From Methylotenera sp. (GTDB lineage: Bacteria > Pseudomonadota > Gammaproteobacteria > Burkholderiales > Methylophilaceae): a stretch of DNA of 50,341 nucleotides. The notes below the pieces were generated by a model. That model did not search any database. It worked only from the letters and a program-made list of their open reading frames with translations, and had not been told where the DNA came from. The stretch's first letter is position 1. Every line of letters starts with the position of its first letter. The translations under genes and the position numbers were made by a program. Where the stretch lies: the NCBI GenBank assembly GCA_013140755.1, contig JABFSF010000049.1, positions 1 through 50,341 of the forward strand. Direction: 5' to 3'. Of the stretch, positions 36,210 to 45,463 are shown one piece after another.

Positions 36210-37529
36210 ATGAGTTTAAAAGATGTTTTAGTACCCGATATTGGCAACTTTGATTCGGTGGACGTAATTGACGTGTTAGTCAAAGTGGGCGATACCATCG
36301 CCGCAGATGACTCGTTGATGACAGTGGAGTCTGACAAAGCTTCAATGGATATTCCTGCGCCATTTGCTGGCGTAGTAAAAGAAGTCAAGGTCAAAGTGGG
36401 CGACAAAGTCTCACAAGGCAGCCTCATCTTAACGCTTGAGGCGCAAACAAATGCGGGAGTAACGGCTGAAGTTAAGCCCGCACCTTTAGTTGAAGCACCG
36501 AAAGCTATCATACCAGAACCAACTCGCCCAGCTCCAGAGCCACCAAAACAAGTGCAACCTGCACAACAGCCTGCGCCAATTGGCGAACATGTGGTAGCCG
36601 CTTCAGGCAAACTTTCACATGCAAGTCCGAGCATTCGTAAATTTGCGCGCGAGTTAGGCGTGAATCTAGCTTTAGTCAATGGCACAGGTGCAAAAAACCG
36701 TATTTTGCAAATTGACGTACAAAACTTTGTGAAAGGTGAACTCGCCAAACCGCGCACCGAAAACATGGGTGCAGGCTTGGGTGCTCTTGCCACCTTGCCA
36801 ATGCCAGTGATTGATTTCAGCAAGTTTGGTGAGGTTGAAACTAAGCCACTTTCTCGCATTAAAAAATTATCTGGCGCAAACTTACACCGCAACTGGGTAA
36901 CTGCACCGCATGTAACACAATTTGATGAAGCCGATATTACGGATTTAGAAGATTTTAGAAAATCTATGCAAGCAGATGCTGAAAAACGTGGCGTAAAACT
37001 TACTATGTTGGCATTTTTGATTAAAGCTTCTGTCAATGCCTTAAAGGCTTACCCAAACTTTAATGCGTCTCTATCACCCGATGGTGATAACTTAATTTTA
37101 AAAAACTACTATAACGTTGGCTTTGCTTGCGATACGCCAGATGGCTTGGTTGTGCCAGTAGTGCGTGATGTTCATCAAAAAGACGTTTTAGATATCGCAC
37201 GTGATTTAATGGAACTTTCAGCTAAAGCCCGTGAGCGCAAACTTAAAGTAGAAGAAATGCAAGGTGGCTGCTTTACGATTTCTAGCTTAGGGGGCATCGG
37301 CGGCACCATGTTTACGCCCATTATCAACTGCCCAGAAGTGGCAATTTTAGGCGTTTCACGCTCAAGTATGCAACCTGTTTATGATGCAAAAACCAAAACG
37401 TTTGAACCTCGTTTGATTTTACCGATGTCACTCTCATATGACCACCGTGTCATTGATGGCGCAGATGGTGCCCGCTTTACCAGCCATATGCGTATGATGC
37501 TGAGTGATGTGAGAAGGTTGCTTTTATAA
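36210..37529 (+). CDS. aceF: Dihydrolipoamide acetyltransferase, E2 of pyruvate dehydrogenase
   Basis: A 439-residue acetyltransferase. One lipoyl domain (1-75) carries the lipoylated Lys43 in VESDKASMDIPA, then an Ala/Pro/Gln-rich linker (about 80-125), a peripheral-subunit-binding domain (about 130-165) and the catalytic domain with the His-Asp motif in SYDHRVIDGADG. Many relatives have two or three lipoyl domains; here there is one. The ATG at 36210 has AAGGTG eight bases upstream; an ATG at 36168 lies inside the repeat and is rejected. No E3 gene follows; the transcript ends at a strong hairpin. Confidence 0.96.
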   Translation: MSLKDVLVPDIGNFDSVDVIDVLVKVGDTIAADDSLMTVESDKASMDIPAPFAGVVKEVKVKVGDKVSQGSLILTLEAQTNAGVTAEVKPAPLVEAPKAIIPEPTRPAPEPPKQVQPAQQPAPIGEHVVAASGKLSHASPSIRKFARELGVNLALVNGTGAKNRILQIDVQNFVKGELAKPRTENMGAGLGALATLPMPVIDFSKFGEVETKPLSRIKKLSGANLHRNWVTAPHVTQFDEADITDLEDFRKSMQADAEKRGVKLTMLAFLIKASVNALKAYPNFNASLSPDGDNLILKNYYNVGFACDTPDGLVVPVVRDVHQKDVLDIARDLMELSAKARERKLKVEEMQGGCFTISSLGGIGGTMFTPIINCPEVAILGVSRSSMQPVYDAKTKTFEPRLILPMSLSYDHRVIDGADGARFTSHMRMMLSDVRRLLL

Positions 37530-37550
37530 AACTACTTTTCATAACTACCA

Positions 37551-37591
37551 AACAAACATGGCGCATATTCTGCGCCATGTTTGTTTTATTT
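37551..37591 (+). terminator. Terminator after aceF
   Basis: Perfect 15-base arms, AACAAACATGGCGCA and its complement, around a 5-base loop, followed by TTTTATTT. It ends the aceEF unit and may act from the other side as well, since the next gene is convergent. Confidence 0.92.
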
Positions 37592-37608
37592 CACGTTAAA
37601 TCTTGCAT

Positions 37609-38169
37609 TTATTCGCAAAATTTATCAACCTCTTTTTGAGCGTCAATCTTACCCTGATTGATTTCCGCATCACTCATATACTCTCGCTCACCTTGCTCGT
37701 TTAATTTGCTTATTCTCCCACCATTTGTGTAGGTAATTAAGTTGTTTCTAGCAGTTTTGCAGTTTTCTTTATGAATTTTTTTTGCAGTGTCTTTTTCTAA
37801 ATCTGCCTTTTTCTTAGCCTCAGCATCTTTAGCACGTTTTGCAGCAGCTTCCTCTTTACTTAGCGGCTTGGACTCTTTGCTATCGCCAACTGTTTTTTTT
37901 TCATCTGACTTCCTTTCTTCACCAGGTGCTAACTGTGTATTCACTTCTTGCTTGTTGGTTGCTGTTGCATCCCCTTCAACCTCAGATAAAGGCGGAAGGC
38001 CTGTAGGTTTGGGTAATTTTTTTCCTGTCATTGACTCATGCTTAACATTTGATGGCGGAGGAATATCACTGTAACGAATTTTCCCATCTTTATCTTTCCA
38101 CTTATAAATCTCAGCACTCGCCAAAGTTGGTGCTAACACGATGCATAGCAATAAAATACCTATTCTCAT
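37609..38169 (-). CDS. DUF4124-type secreted protein with charged coil
   Basis: A 186-residue protein with a signal peptide (1-19, ending LASA) followed directly by EIYKWKDKDGKIRYSDIPPP, the typical start of DUF4124 domains. The rest is rich in Lys, Glu and Asp with a predicted helical part (about 95-135). It ends with a Cys-containing segment. The function of DUF4124 proteins is unknown; many are periplasmic or cell-envelope associated. It stands alone, 33 bases before the glycosyltransferase stop on the same strand. Confidence 0.8.
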   Translation of the reverse strand: MRIGILLLCIVLAPTLASAEIYKWKDKDGKIRYSDIPPPSNVKHESMTGKKLPKPTGLPPLSEVEGDATATNKQEVNTQLAPGEERKSDEKKTVGDSKESKPLSKEEAAAKRAKDAEAKKKADLEKDTAKKIHKENCKTARNNLITYTNGGRISKLNEQGEREYMSDAEINQGKIDAQKEVDKFCE

Positions 38170-38202
38170 TATCTTGCCTTTATATAAAAAATCATTGCTC
38201 AG

Positions 38203-39414
38203 TTAGATAGTATTACCAGTTAAACTTTGTATCAAGTGTTTATATTGCATAATTGATTTTTCAATAGGATAGTTTTCTTGAATATATTGGCTTGCAGCAC
38301 GCCTCATTGATTTCATTTGTTCTGGCTGATTTAATGCTAAATCTACCGCATCTGCAATCGCTTGGGGGTCAAAAAAGTCAACCAGCAAACCATTTTTCTC
38401 ATGCTCAATAATCTCACGCACTGGGGGGGTGTTTGAGCCAATCACCAAGCAGCCTATCGCCATCGCCTCAAGCATAGACCAAGACAAGACAAACGGCACA
38501 GTTAAATAAATATGTGCTGAGGATATTTGTAAAATTGTCGTAAATTGATCATGCGGTAATCGGCCTAAAAAATGTACACGACTTTCATCAATGCTCACTT
38601 CGCTTAACATTTGCTCTTTGTAGGTTTTACCTTCTTGGCGGCGACCATAACTCACTTCATCTGCACCAATAATCAACACTTGGTAATCGGGTTGCCGTTG
38701 ACATATCAAAGCTAACGCACGCATAAAAATATGAAATCCACGATAAGGCTCTAAGCTTCTGGCAACATAAGTCACCACTTTGTCTTGGCTGGTCAGCACG
38801 CGCCCATTAGGCAATGTTACCGATGCCGTTGGATTTGGCTTAGCCATTGCCGTATTGATACCTTCATGAATCACTGAGATTTTTGGTTGATACTCAAGCG
38901 GATATTGTGATTTTTGCCACTGCGTAGGGCTAATGCCTGCATCACACCCATCTAAACTTAACAAATTAACGATATTTTTAGTGCGAATGCGTAAAAAATC
39001 ATCCGCTTGATTTGGAAACTCTGGGTCAAACCCAGTATCAGCTCCTGTAGCATGATAAAAAAACTCTAAATAGTTAATCAGCTTAGTTTCAGGGAACACA
39101 TCTTTCACATAAAGTGTTTCACCCCAACCTGCATGTCCAATCACCACATCTGGCACAAAGCCTTTTTGTTTTAGTGCTTGCATGGTTCGCGCTACCGCCT
39201 GACCATTTAAAATTGCATTTTCAGCACCAATCAAATAATGGTGTATGCCTTTCGTTGCCCCACGAGATGGCTTGTAAACGATGTTTTGCACTCCCGCCAA
39301 GCCACGTGCCTGCGCCTGTGACATTGAAATCACTTGATGCCCTTCTCGTGCCAAATATGACGCAATATGAGGGAATTGCCCAGGAAAGTTTTGGTGTAAG
39401 AATATAAACTTCAT
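38203..39414 (-). CDS. Glycosyltransferase family 4-like protein
   Basis: A 403-residue GT-B glycosyltransferase, probably acting on cell-surface or secreted polysaccharide. The start is distinctive, MKFIFLHQNFPGQFPHIA. The nucleotide-sugar part includes LSWSMLEAMAIGCLVIGSNT with the E-x7-E residues and PPVREIIEHEKNGLLVDFF. No membrane segments. An in-frame TTG three bases before the ATG at 39414 is ignored. Donor and acceptor are unknown and no neighbouring polysaccharide genes are present. Confidence 0.87.
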   Translation of the reverse strand: MKFIFLHQNFPGQFPHIASYLAREGHQVISMSQAQARGLAGVQNIVYKPSRGATKGIHHYLIGAENAILNGQAVARTMQALKQKGFVPDVVIGHAGWGETLYVKDVFPETKLINYLEFFYHATGADTGFDPEFPNQADDFLRIRTKNIVNLLSLDGCDAGISPTQWQKSQYPLEYQPKISVIHEGINTAMAKPNPTASVTLPNGRVLTSQDKVVTYVARSLEPYRGFHIFMRALALICQRQPDYQVLIIGADEVSYGRRQEGKTYKEQMLSEVSIDESRVHFLGRLPHDQFTTILQISSAHIYLTVPFVLSWSMLEAMAIGCLVIGSNTPPVREIIEHEKNGLLVDFFDPQAIADAVDLALNQPEQMKSMRRAASQYIQENYPIEKSIMQYKHLIQSLTGNTI

Positions 39415-39449
39415 CAAAATCTACTCAATTTAAAATTGTTATAATTAAA

Positions 39450-39932
39450 TTATTTTCTTAAATAAAGTAAGTCACAATACGCAAGACCATTCGCAGATAC
39501 GTGCTGCTCTTGCGCAACCAATTGCCACTGCGCACTCTCTATTTCTGGAAAAAATGCATCCCCTGCAACTTCTAAATCTATTTTAGTCATGTAAAGTTTA
39601 TTTGCAAACTTTAAACCTGCTTGATACAACGATGCACCACCTATTAAAAAGGGTTCTTCATCATTTTCGCAGAGCAATAACGCTGACTCCAGCGAAGATG
39701 CCATGAGTGCGCCTTCAACTTTATAAGCTGGATTTTGCGTGACAATGACTGTCGTACGATTAGGCAACAAGCGACCTAATGACTCATAAGTTTTGCGCCC
39801 CATAATAATGTGATGCCCTGTTGTTAGTGCGCGAAATCGTTTTAAATCTTCGGGCAAATGCCATGGCAAGGTATTATTCACACCAATAACGCGGCGATGT
39901 GCCACCGCAACAATGATGGATAGGTTACACAT
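39450..39932 (-). CDS. folA: Dihydrofolate reductase
   Basis: A 160-residue NADPH-dependent enzyme that regenerates tetrahydrofolate. Motifs: VIGVNNTLPWHLPEDLKRFR with the catalytic acid in the latter part, IIMGRKTYESLG for cofactor binding, and EPFLIGGASLYQAGL. Its ATG overlaps the thyA stop by one base (ending of thyA at 39932), so both proteins of the thymidylate cycle are made together. Length is normal. Confidence 0.97.
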   Translation of the reverse strand: MCNLSIIVAVAHRRVIGVNNTLPWHLPEDLKRFRALTTGHHIIMGRKTYESLGRLLPNRTTVIVTQNPAYKVEGALMASSLESALLLCENDEEPFLIGGASLYQAGLKFANKLYMTKIDLEVAGDAFFPEIESAQWQLVAQEQHVSANGLAYCDLLYLRK

Positions 39933-40726
39933 TAAACCGCGACCTGCCCTTTGATTGCGGGATATGGGTCATAGCCTTCTAACGTAAAATCTTCATATCT
40001 GAAACTAAAAATATCGCGCACTTCAGAGTTGATGTACATGGTAGGTAAAGTGCGTGGTGACCGTTGCAACTGTTCGTTGACTTGCTCAAAATGGTTTGAA
40101 TAAATATGCGCATCGCCTAGCGTATGCACAAAGTCGCCCAATGTCAAATTGCAAACTTGCGCTACCATCATGGTGAGCAAGGCATAAGAAGCAATGTTAA
40201 ACGGCACACCTAAGAAAATATCTGCGCTGCGTTGATATAGCTGACAACTCAACTTACCATCTGCTACATAAAACTGAAAAAATGCATGGCAAGGCGGCAG
40301 CTTCATTTGATCCACATCGGCAACATTCCAAGCTGAGACAATTAAACGACGTGAATCAGGGTTCTTTTTAACTTGCTCCACCACTTGCGCAATTTGGTCA
40401 ATATGGCTGCCATCTGGCTTAGGCCAATTGCGCCATTGGTAGCCATACACGGGGCCTAAATTGCCATTCTCGTCAGCCCATTCATCCCAAATACGCACAC
40501 CGTTTTCTTTAAGGTAAGCAATGTTGGTACTACCCTGCAAAAACCAAAGCAGCTCATGAATAATCGATTTTAAATGCACTTTTTTAGTGGTAAGTAGTGG
40601 AAAGCCCTCAGCCAAATTAAAGCGCATTTGGTAGCCAAATACAGAAATGGTACCTGTACCTGTACGGTCTTCTTTTTTGTTGCCATGCGCTAATACGTGG
40701 CGCAGTAAGTCAGTGTATTGTTGCAT
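39932..40726 (-). CDS. thyA: Thymidylate synthase
   Basis: A 264-residue enzyme methylating dUMP to dTMP with methylenetetrahydrofolate. The nucleophile is Cys146 in [12 protein letters not shown], and [18 protein letters not shown] and [19 protein letters not shown] are textbook segments. Length is the same as E. coli ThyA. It is coupled to folA, which recycles the dihydrofolate that it makes. Confidence 0.98.
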   Translation of the reverse strand: MQQYTDLLRHVLAHGNKKEDRTGTGTISVFGYQMRFNLAEGFPLLTTKKVHLKSIIHELLWFLQGSTNIAYLKENGVRIWDEWADENGNLGPVYGYQWRNWPKPDGSHIDQIAQVVEQVKKNPDSRRLIVSAWNVADVDQMKLPPCHAFFQFYVADGKLSCQLYQRSADIFLGVPFNIASYALLTMMVAQVCNLTLGDFVHTLGDAHIYSNHFEQVNEQLQRSPRTLPTMYINSEVRDIFSFRYEDFTLEGYDPYPAIKGQVAV

Positions 40727-40782
40727 ATTAGCTCATCATTCTAGCGTAGGCATATTGTAGGGGTATAATTCATTACATACAG

Positions 40783-42204
40783 TTATACATTTTTCGCAAT
40801 CAAATCTTTAATCTCGCCTGCATCGGCTTTCATTACCGTAAATCGCTGCGGTAAATCTTCAATGCCATTAAGGCTGGCTGGACGCTCTGGAACATGACCT
40901 AAGGCCTCCACAATCGCATCTTCAAACTTAGCTGGCAAGGCAGTTTCTAACACAACCATGGGGATATTTTTTTTTGCATATTCCAAGGCAACTTTTAAAC
41001 CGTCCGCAGTGTGCGTATCAATCACCACGCCATATTTTTTCTGTGTTTCACGAATTGTTGACATGCGATTCGCGTGGCTACTGCTACCTGACACAAAGCC
41101 GTAATCGGCGAGTTTTGGCATTAAGTGTTTGATGTCAAACGCACCTCCGTTATCCACACTCGCCCATAATTCGCGCACTTTTGCGCTATCTTTGCCTACC
41201 AAATCAAACACAAAACGCTCAAAGTTTGAGGCTTTGCTAATATCCATAGAGGGGCTGCTGGTATGATAAGTATTGGCAGAGCCCCGCGGGCGGTACACCC
41301 CTGTTTTGAAAAATTCATCCAGCACGTCATTTTCATTGGTTGCTACAACTAGCTTATCAATAGGCAAGCCCATCATACGAGCAATATGACCTGCGCACAC
41401 ATTGCCAAAATTGCCACTTGGCACAGCAAAGCTGACTTTTTGGCTATTGTTTTGCGTAACAGCTAAGTAACCCTTAAAGTAATACACCACTTGCGCCACA
41501 ATACGGCCCCAGTTGATGGAGTTTACCGCGCCAATTTTATATTCCGCTTTAAATGCTGCATCGTTGCTGACGGCTTTCACCATATCTTGGCAATCGTCAA
41601 ACACGCCTTCCACGGCAATATTGTAGATGTTTTCATCTTGCAAGCTAAACATCTGTGCAGTTTGAAAGCGGCTCATTTTTTTATGTGGGCTAAGCATAAA
41701 TACACGAATGCCTTTTTTGCCACGCATGGCGTACTCTGCTGCGCTACCTGTGTCGCCAGAAGTCGCCCCTAAAATATTGGTAGTTTTGCCAGTTTTGGTG
41801 AGCACGTACTCAAACAAATTACCAAGTAACTGCATCGCCATGTCTTTAAAAGCGAGCGTTGGACCATTTGAAAGACTTAAGAGATATAAATTATCTTCTA
41901 GCTTAAGTGTAGGTGTAATGTCCGCCGCATTTTGTCCATTTCTGGTAAAGCCATACACCTCAGCCGTGTAAGTTTTATGGATAATATCGCGTAAATCTGC
42001 CACTGGAATATCATCTATAAAACGCGATAAAATCGCAAAAGCTAAATCGGCATAGCTCATACCACGCATGGTGGTTAAATCGGCATCACTAAATTGCGGA
42101 TAGGCTTCAGGCAAATATAAACCGCCATCTGGTGCTAAACCGCCTAAAAGAATTTCGCTAAATGTGAGTGTGGGTGATTGTCCACGAGTACTGATATATT
42201 TCAT
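40783..42204 (-). CDS. thrC: Threonine synthase
   Basis: A 473-residue PLP enzyme that converts O-phosphohomoserine to threonine. The cofactor lysine is Lys120 in NGPTLAFKDMAMQLLG. Family segments LGATSGDTGSAAEYA and SPSMDISKASNFERFVFD agree with the longer (class II-like) threonine synthases of Proteobacteria. The start lies immediately before the hom stop with no spare base, so translation is coupled to homoserine dehydrogenase. Confidence 0.97.
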   Translation of the reverse strand: MKYISTRGQSPTLTFSEILLGGLAPDGGLYLPEAYPQFSDADLTTMRGMSYADLAFAILSRFIDDIPVADLRDIIHKTYTAEVYGFTRNGQNAADITPTLKLEDNLYLLSLSNGPTLAFKDMAMQLLGNLFEYVLTKTGKTTNILGATSGDTGSAAEYAMRGKKGIRVFMLSPHKKMSRFQTAQMFSLQDENIYNIAVEGVFDDCQDMVKAVSNDAAFKAEYKIGAVNSINWGRIVAQVVYYFKGYLAVTQNNSQKVSFAVPSGNFGNVCAGHIARMMGLPIDKLVVATNENDVLDEFFKTGVYRPRGSANTYHTSSPSMDISKASNFERFVFDLVGKDSAKVRELWASVDNGGAFDIKHLMPKLADYGFVSGSSSHANRMSTIRETQKKYGVVIDTHTADGLKVALEYAKKNIPMVVLETALPAKFEDAIVEALGHVPERPASLNGIEDLPQRFTVMKADAGEIKDLIAKNV

Positions 42205-43518
42205 TTACTTCCCTAATTCTTCCATACGAATACGCACAAGCTTACCTGTGATTTCTGGCAAGGCTTCAATCGCACTAATCGCCGCATTCATGTTCTTTTC
42301 AAGCGTAATATGCGTCAAAATCACGATATCCGCTTCAGTTTCATTGTCATCTGGCTCTTTTTGCAACATCGCATCAATCGAGATACTTAAGTCACCCAAA
42401 ATTTTGGTTACATTGGCTAATACACCAGGCTTATCACTTGCACGTAAACGTAGATAGTAGGCACTTTGTATTTCATCTATTGGCAATATGGCTAAATCGT
42501 GTACTTGCTCAGGTTGAAACGCCAAATAAGGCACCCGCTGTGCGCTAGTTGCATCAATCAAACGCGCTACATCCATTAAGTCTGCCACAACTGCGCTAGC
42601 CGTTGGCTCAGCACCCGCACCTGCACCGTAGTAAAGCGTAGGGCCAACTGCATCACCCTTCACAACCACCGCATTCATTGCACCATTCACATTGGCGACC
42701 AAGCGCTTCTCTGAAATCAGTGTAGGATGCACACGCAACTCAACACCTTTATTAGTGCACTTAGTAATACCAAGTAGCTTAACGCGGTACCCCAACTCTT
42801 CTGCATATTTGATATCAACTTGTTGCAATTTGGTAATGCCCTCTGTGTAGGCTTGCTCAAATTTCATGGGCATACCAAAAGCAATGGCAGACATAATGGT
42901 AAGTTTGTGCGCTGCATCAATCCCCTCAACATCAAACGTTGGGTCAGCTTCGGCATAACCCAAGCGTTGCGCTTCGCCAATCACATCTTGGTAGGTTAAG
43001 CCTTTTTCACGCATTTCAGTGAGAATAAAATTGGTAGTGCCGTTGATGATACCTGCCACCCATTCAATACGATTAGCACCTAGACCTTCGCGCAGTGCTT
43101 TAATAATAGGGATGCCCCCTGCAACCGCTGCTTCAAACGCCACAATCACGTTATTGGCTTTTGCTGCTGCAAATATCTCATTACCATGCAAAGCAATCAG
43201 GGCTTTATTGGCTGTGACTACATGCTTTTTATTGGCAATGGCTTTTAACACTAACTCACGGCTCAATGTGTAGCCGCCAATCAACTCAACCACAACATCA
43301 ACTTTGGGGTTATTCACCACTTCAAGCGCATCGCCAGTCACCGCCACGCTGCCGCCTGTCATAGTTTTAGCGTGGTCAATATTTCTATCGGCAACCTGTA
43401 TCACATTGATTTGCACGCCTGTGCGACGGGTAATTTCAGCCGCATTACGCGTTAAAACGGTGTAAGTACCCCCGCCAACTGTACCTAACCCCATAATGCC
43501 TACATTTAATGTTTTCAT
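42205..43518 (-). CDS. hom: Homoserine dehydrogenase with C-terminal ACT domain
   Basis: A 437-residue enzyme reducing aspartate semialdehyde to homoserine. The nucleotide-binding motif GLGTVGGG is at 10-17, HVVTANKALIALHG marks the catalytic core, and GIINGTTNFILTEM is a classical segment. A C-terminal ACT domain (about 350-437, beginning YYLRLRASDKPGVLANVTK) senses threonine for feedback. It is not fused to aspartokinase, unlike ThrA of enterobacteria. It precedes thrC directly; a CACAGAG repeat lies upstream. Confidence 0.97.
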   Translation of the reverse strand: MKTLNVGIMGLGTVGGGTYTVLTRNAAEITRRTGVQINVIQVADRNIDHAKTMTGGSVAVTGDALEVVNNPKVDVVVELIGGYTLSRELVLKAIANKKHVVTANKALIALHGNEIFAAAKANNVIVAFEAAVAGGIPIIKALREGLGANRIEWVAGIINGTTNFILTEMREKGLTYQDVIGEAQRLGYAEADPTFDVEGIDAAHKLTIMSAIAFGMPMKFEQAYTEGITKLQQVDIKYAEELGYRVKLLGITKCTNKGVELRVHPTLISEKRLVANVNGAMNAVVVKGDAVGPTLYYGAGAGAEPTASAVVADLMDVARLIDATSAQRVPYLAFQPEQVHDLAILPIDEIQSAYYLRLRASDKPGVLANVTKILGDLSISIDAMLQKEPDDNETEADIVILTHITLEKNMNAAISAIEALPEITGKLVRIRMEELGK

Positions 43519-43548
43519 ATTCTATATTCTGCTTAGTTTATTTATTTC

Positions 43549-43641
43549 AGCCACAAAGTTCATAGAGATGTCAGAGAGAATCTAAAACAAAAAAACAGAG
43601 TGAATTGACTTTGCTCTGAGACTTCTGTGTTATCTGTGGCT
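43549..43641. repeat. CACAGAG imperfect inverted repeat, copy 3
   Basis: The element starts AGCCACAAAGTTCATAGAGA and ends TCTGTGTTATCTGTGGCT; its last 18 bases pair with the start with a few mismatches. It lies in the 121-base gap between the alanine aminotransferase and hom on the same strand, and its ends match those of copies 1 and 2. Confidence 0.65.
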
Positions 43642-44884
43642 AGGTTTTTTCAATCATTACTTTGGCGTGTTTATTTCTATAATTTTCTAAAAACCGAGCA
43701 ATGCGCTTCATCGCCTCAGTTAAGTCATCCACATTTGGCAAGAACACCACCCGAAAATGGTCTGGGGTTTTCCAGTTAAAACCTGTGCCTTGAACCAACA
43801 AGACTTTTTCTTCCAGCAATAAATCTAAAATAAATTGCTGGTCGTCTTTAATCGGGTAAATTTTTGGGTCTAGTTTAGGGAACAAATACATCGCCGCTTT
43901 TGGCTTAACGCAAGTCACCCCAAGGATTGCCGTGAGCATTTCATAGGCTAAATCGCGTTGTTTACACAACCTGCCCGTGGGAGCAACTAAATCATCAATA
44001 CTTTGATAACCACCTAGTGCTGTTTGAATTGCCAATTGCCCAGAAACATTTGAACACAAGCGCATCGAAGCAAGCATATTCAAGCCTTCAATGTAATCTT
44101 TCGCCTGTTTTTTTTCACCACTGACAATCAGCCAACCCGCACGGTAACCACAAGCACGATAATTTTTAGATAAGCCATTAAAAGTCACAAACAATACATC
44201 ATCTGCAAGCGAAGCAATTGATGTATGCGTATTGCCGTCATACAAAACTTTATCGTAAATTTCATCTGCAAAAATCACTAATTTGTGATGTCGCGCAATC
44301 TCAATGATGCCCTCTAAAATCTCACGAGAATACAAAGCACCCGTTGGATTATTGGGGTTAATCACCACAATACCGCGTGTGTTGGCAGTAATTTTTGACT
44401 CAATATCTTTTAAGTCAGGCATCCAGCCTGTTGCTTCATCGCACAGATAATGACGCCCTGACCCCCCTGCCAAATTTACGGCAGCTGTCCACAGTGGATA
44501 ATCAGGCATGGGCACTAAGATTTGATCACCATTATTCAGCAAGCCCTGCATAGACATCACAATCAGCTCAGAAACACCATTGCCGATAAAAATATCATCT
44601 ACCGTAACCCCTTGAATATGCTTGCTTTGGGTATAGTGCATAATGGCTTTACGCGGCTCAAACAAGCCTTTGCTATCAGTATAGCCCGCCGCTTTTGACA
44701 TGTTACGAATCACATCTTGTTGAATCTCTTCAGGCACCTCAAAACCAAATGCGGCAGGATTGCCAATATTGAGCTTGATAATATGATGCCCTTCTTCTTC
44801 CATCTGACGGGCGCGTTGCAACACTGGACCGCGAATATCGTAGCAAACATTAGCAAGCTTGGTGGATTTTTCTATTTTATGCAT
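43640..44884 (-). CDS. alaA: Alanine/valine-type aminotransferase
   Basis: A 414-residue class I/II aminotransferase. PLP lysine is Lys240 in NGLSKNYRACGYRAGW; NPNNPTGALYS lies at 176-186 and the N-terminus KSTKLANVCYDIRGPVLQRA resembles E. coli AlaA, which makes alanine from pyruvate and glutamate. The C-terminus (ENYRNKHAKVMIEKT) partly overlaps the repeat at 43549-43641. Position next to hom-thrC is common in betaproteobacteria. Neighbouring gene on the other side is divergent. Confidence 0.93.
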   Translation of the reverse strand: MHKIEKSTKLANVCYDIRGPVLQRARQMEEEGHHIIKLNIGNPAAFGFEVPEEIQQDVIRNMSKAAGYTDSKGLFEPRKAIMHYTQSKHIQGVTVDDIFIGNGVSELIVMSMQGLLNNGDQILVPMPDYPLWTAAVNLAGGSGRHYLCDEATGWMPDLKDIESKITANTRGIVVINPNNPTGALYSREILEGIIEIARHHKLVIFADEIYDKVLYDGNTHTSIASLADDVLFVTFNGLSKNYRACGYRAGWLIVSGEKKQAKDYIEGLNMLASMRLCSNVSGQLAIQTALGGYQSIDDLVAPTGRLCKQRDLAYEMLTAILGVTCVKPKAAMYLFPKLDPKIYPIKDDQQFILDLLLEEKVLLVQGTGFNWKTPDHFRVVFLPNVDDLTEAMKRIARFLENYRNKHAKVMIEKT

Positions 44885-44973
44885 AAGATTTTTGAGTAAT
44901 TTGTCAGCGACTTTTTGTTAGGCTGTAAAGTATGCTATCTTACCTTTTCACCCCCATTCAAGCAATCTAAAGC

Positions 44974-45345
44974 ATGAAACTACATTTAACACAAAGCGAA
45001 GGCAATCACCTCATCACCGCATATTCAGGCAATAGCATCAGCATTAACCATCAAGCTTACCTACATAGCTTAATCGTGATGCCGCAAACTTTAATCACAG
45101 ATTGGCACACTTCATCTTACGAACAATTAAACCTCGCAGATTTTGAAAAAGCCGCCACACTCAAACCAGAGCTCGTCTTATTAGGCACTGGGCAAGCTCA
45201 CCATTTTCTACACCCAAAAATTTACGCCCCACTCACCCAGCAAGGTATTTCACTGGAGTGTATGTCCACAGTGGCCGCCTGCAGAACCTACAACATTCTT
45301 ATGAGCGAGGGGCGAAACGTGCTTGCCATGCTGATAGCACAGTAG
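44974..45345 (+). CDS. Mth938-like domain-containing protein (DUF498)
   Basis: A 123-residue small globular protein of the Mth938/AAMDC family, recognised from PELVLLGTGQAHHFLHPKIY and GISLECMSTVAACRTYNILM with SEGRNVLAML. The family has a conserved core but no proven reaction in bacteria. It is divergent from the aminotransferase (89-base gap), consistent with the frequent pairing in betaproteobacteria. The protein has no signal peptide. Confidence 0.87.
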   Translation: MKLHLTQSEGNHLITAYSGNSISINHQAYLHSLIVMPQTLITDWHTSSYEQLNLADFEKAATLKPELVLLGTGQAHHFLHPKIYAPLTQQGISLECMSTVAACRTYNILMSEGRNVLAMLIAQ

Positions 45346-45400
45346 CTACGCATAGTTTTAGGAAAATACTGAAACTCCTCAGCCCAACCCTCACACACAG

Positions 45401-45417
45401 AGGAGTCAGTGACTCCT
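45401..45417. repeat. Short palindrome between the Mth938-type gene and hsdR
   Basis: AGGAGTCAGTGACTCCT is self-complementary except for its central base; it may form a six-pair hairpin with a five-base loop. No U-tract follows, so it is at best a weak terminator for the convergent genes on either side. Confidence 0.4.
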
Positions 45418-45463
45418 TAGTCAAAGCGCGAATAAAAATTAAGCACACTCCAAAAGCCTCATA

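Noticed and set aside
36113-37036. 307-codon open frame on the minus strand opposite aceF
   Set aside because: It is an antisense shadow of aceF; low-complexity Ser/Ala/Thr wording without family marks, and aceF is certain.
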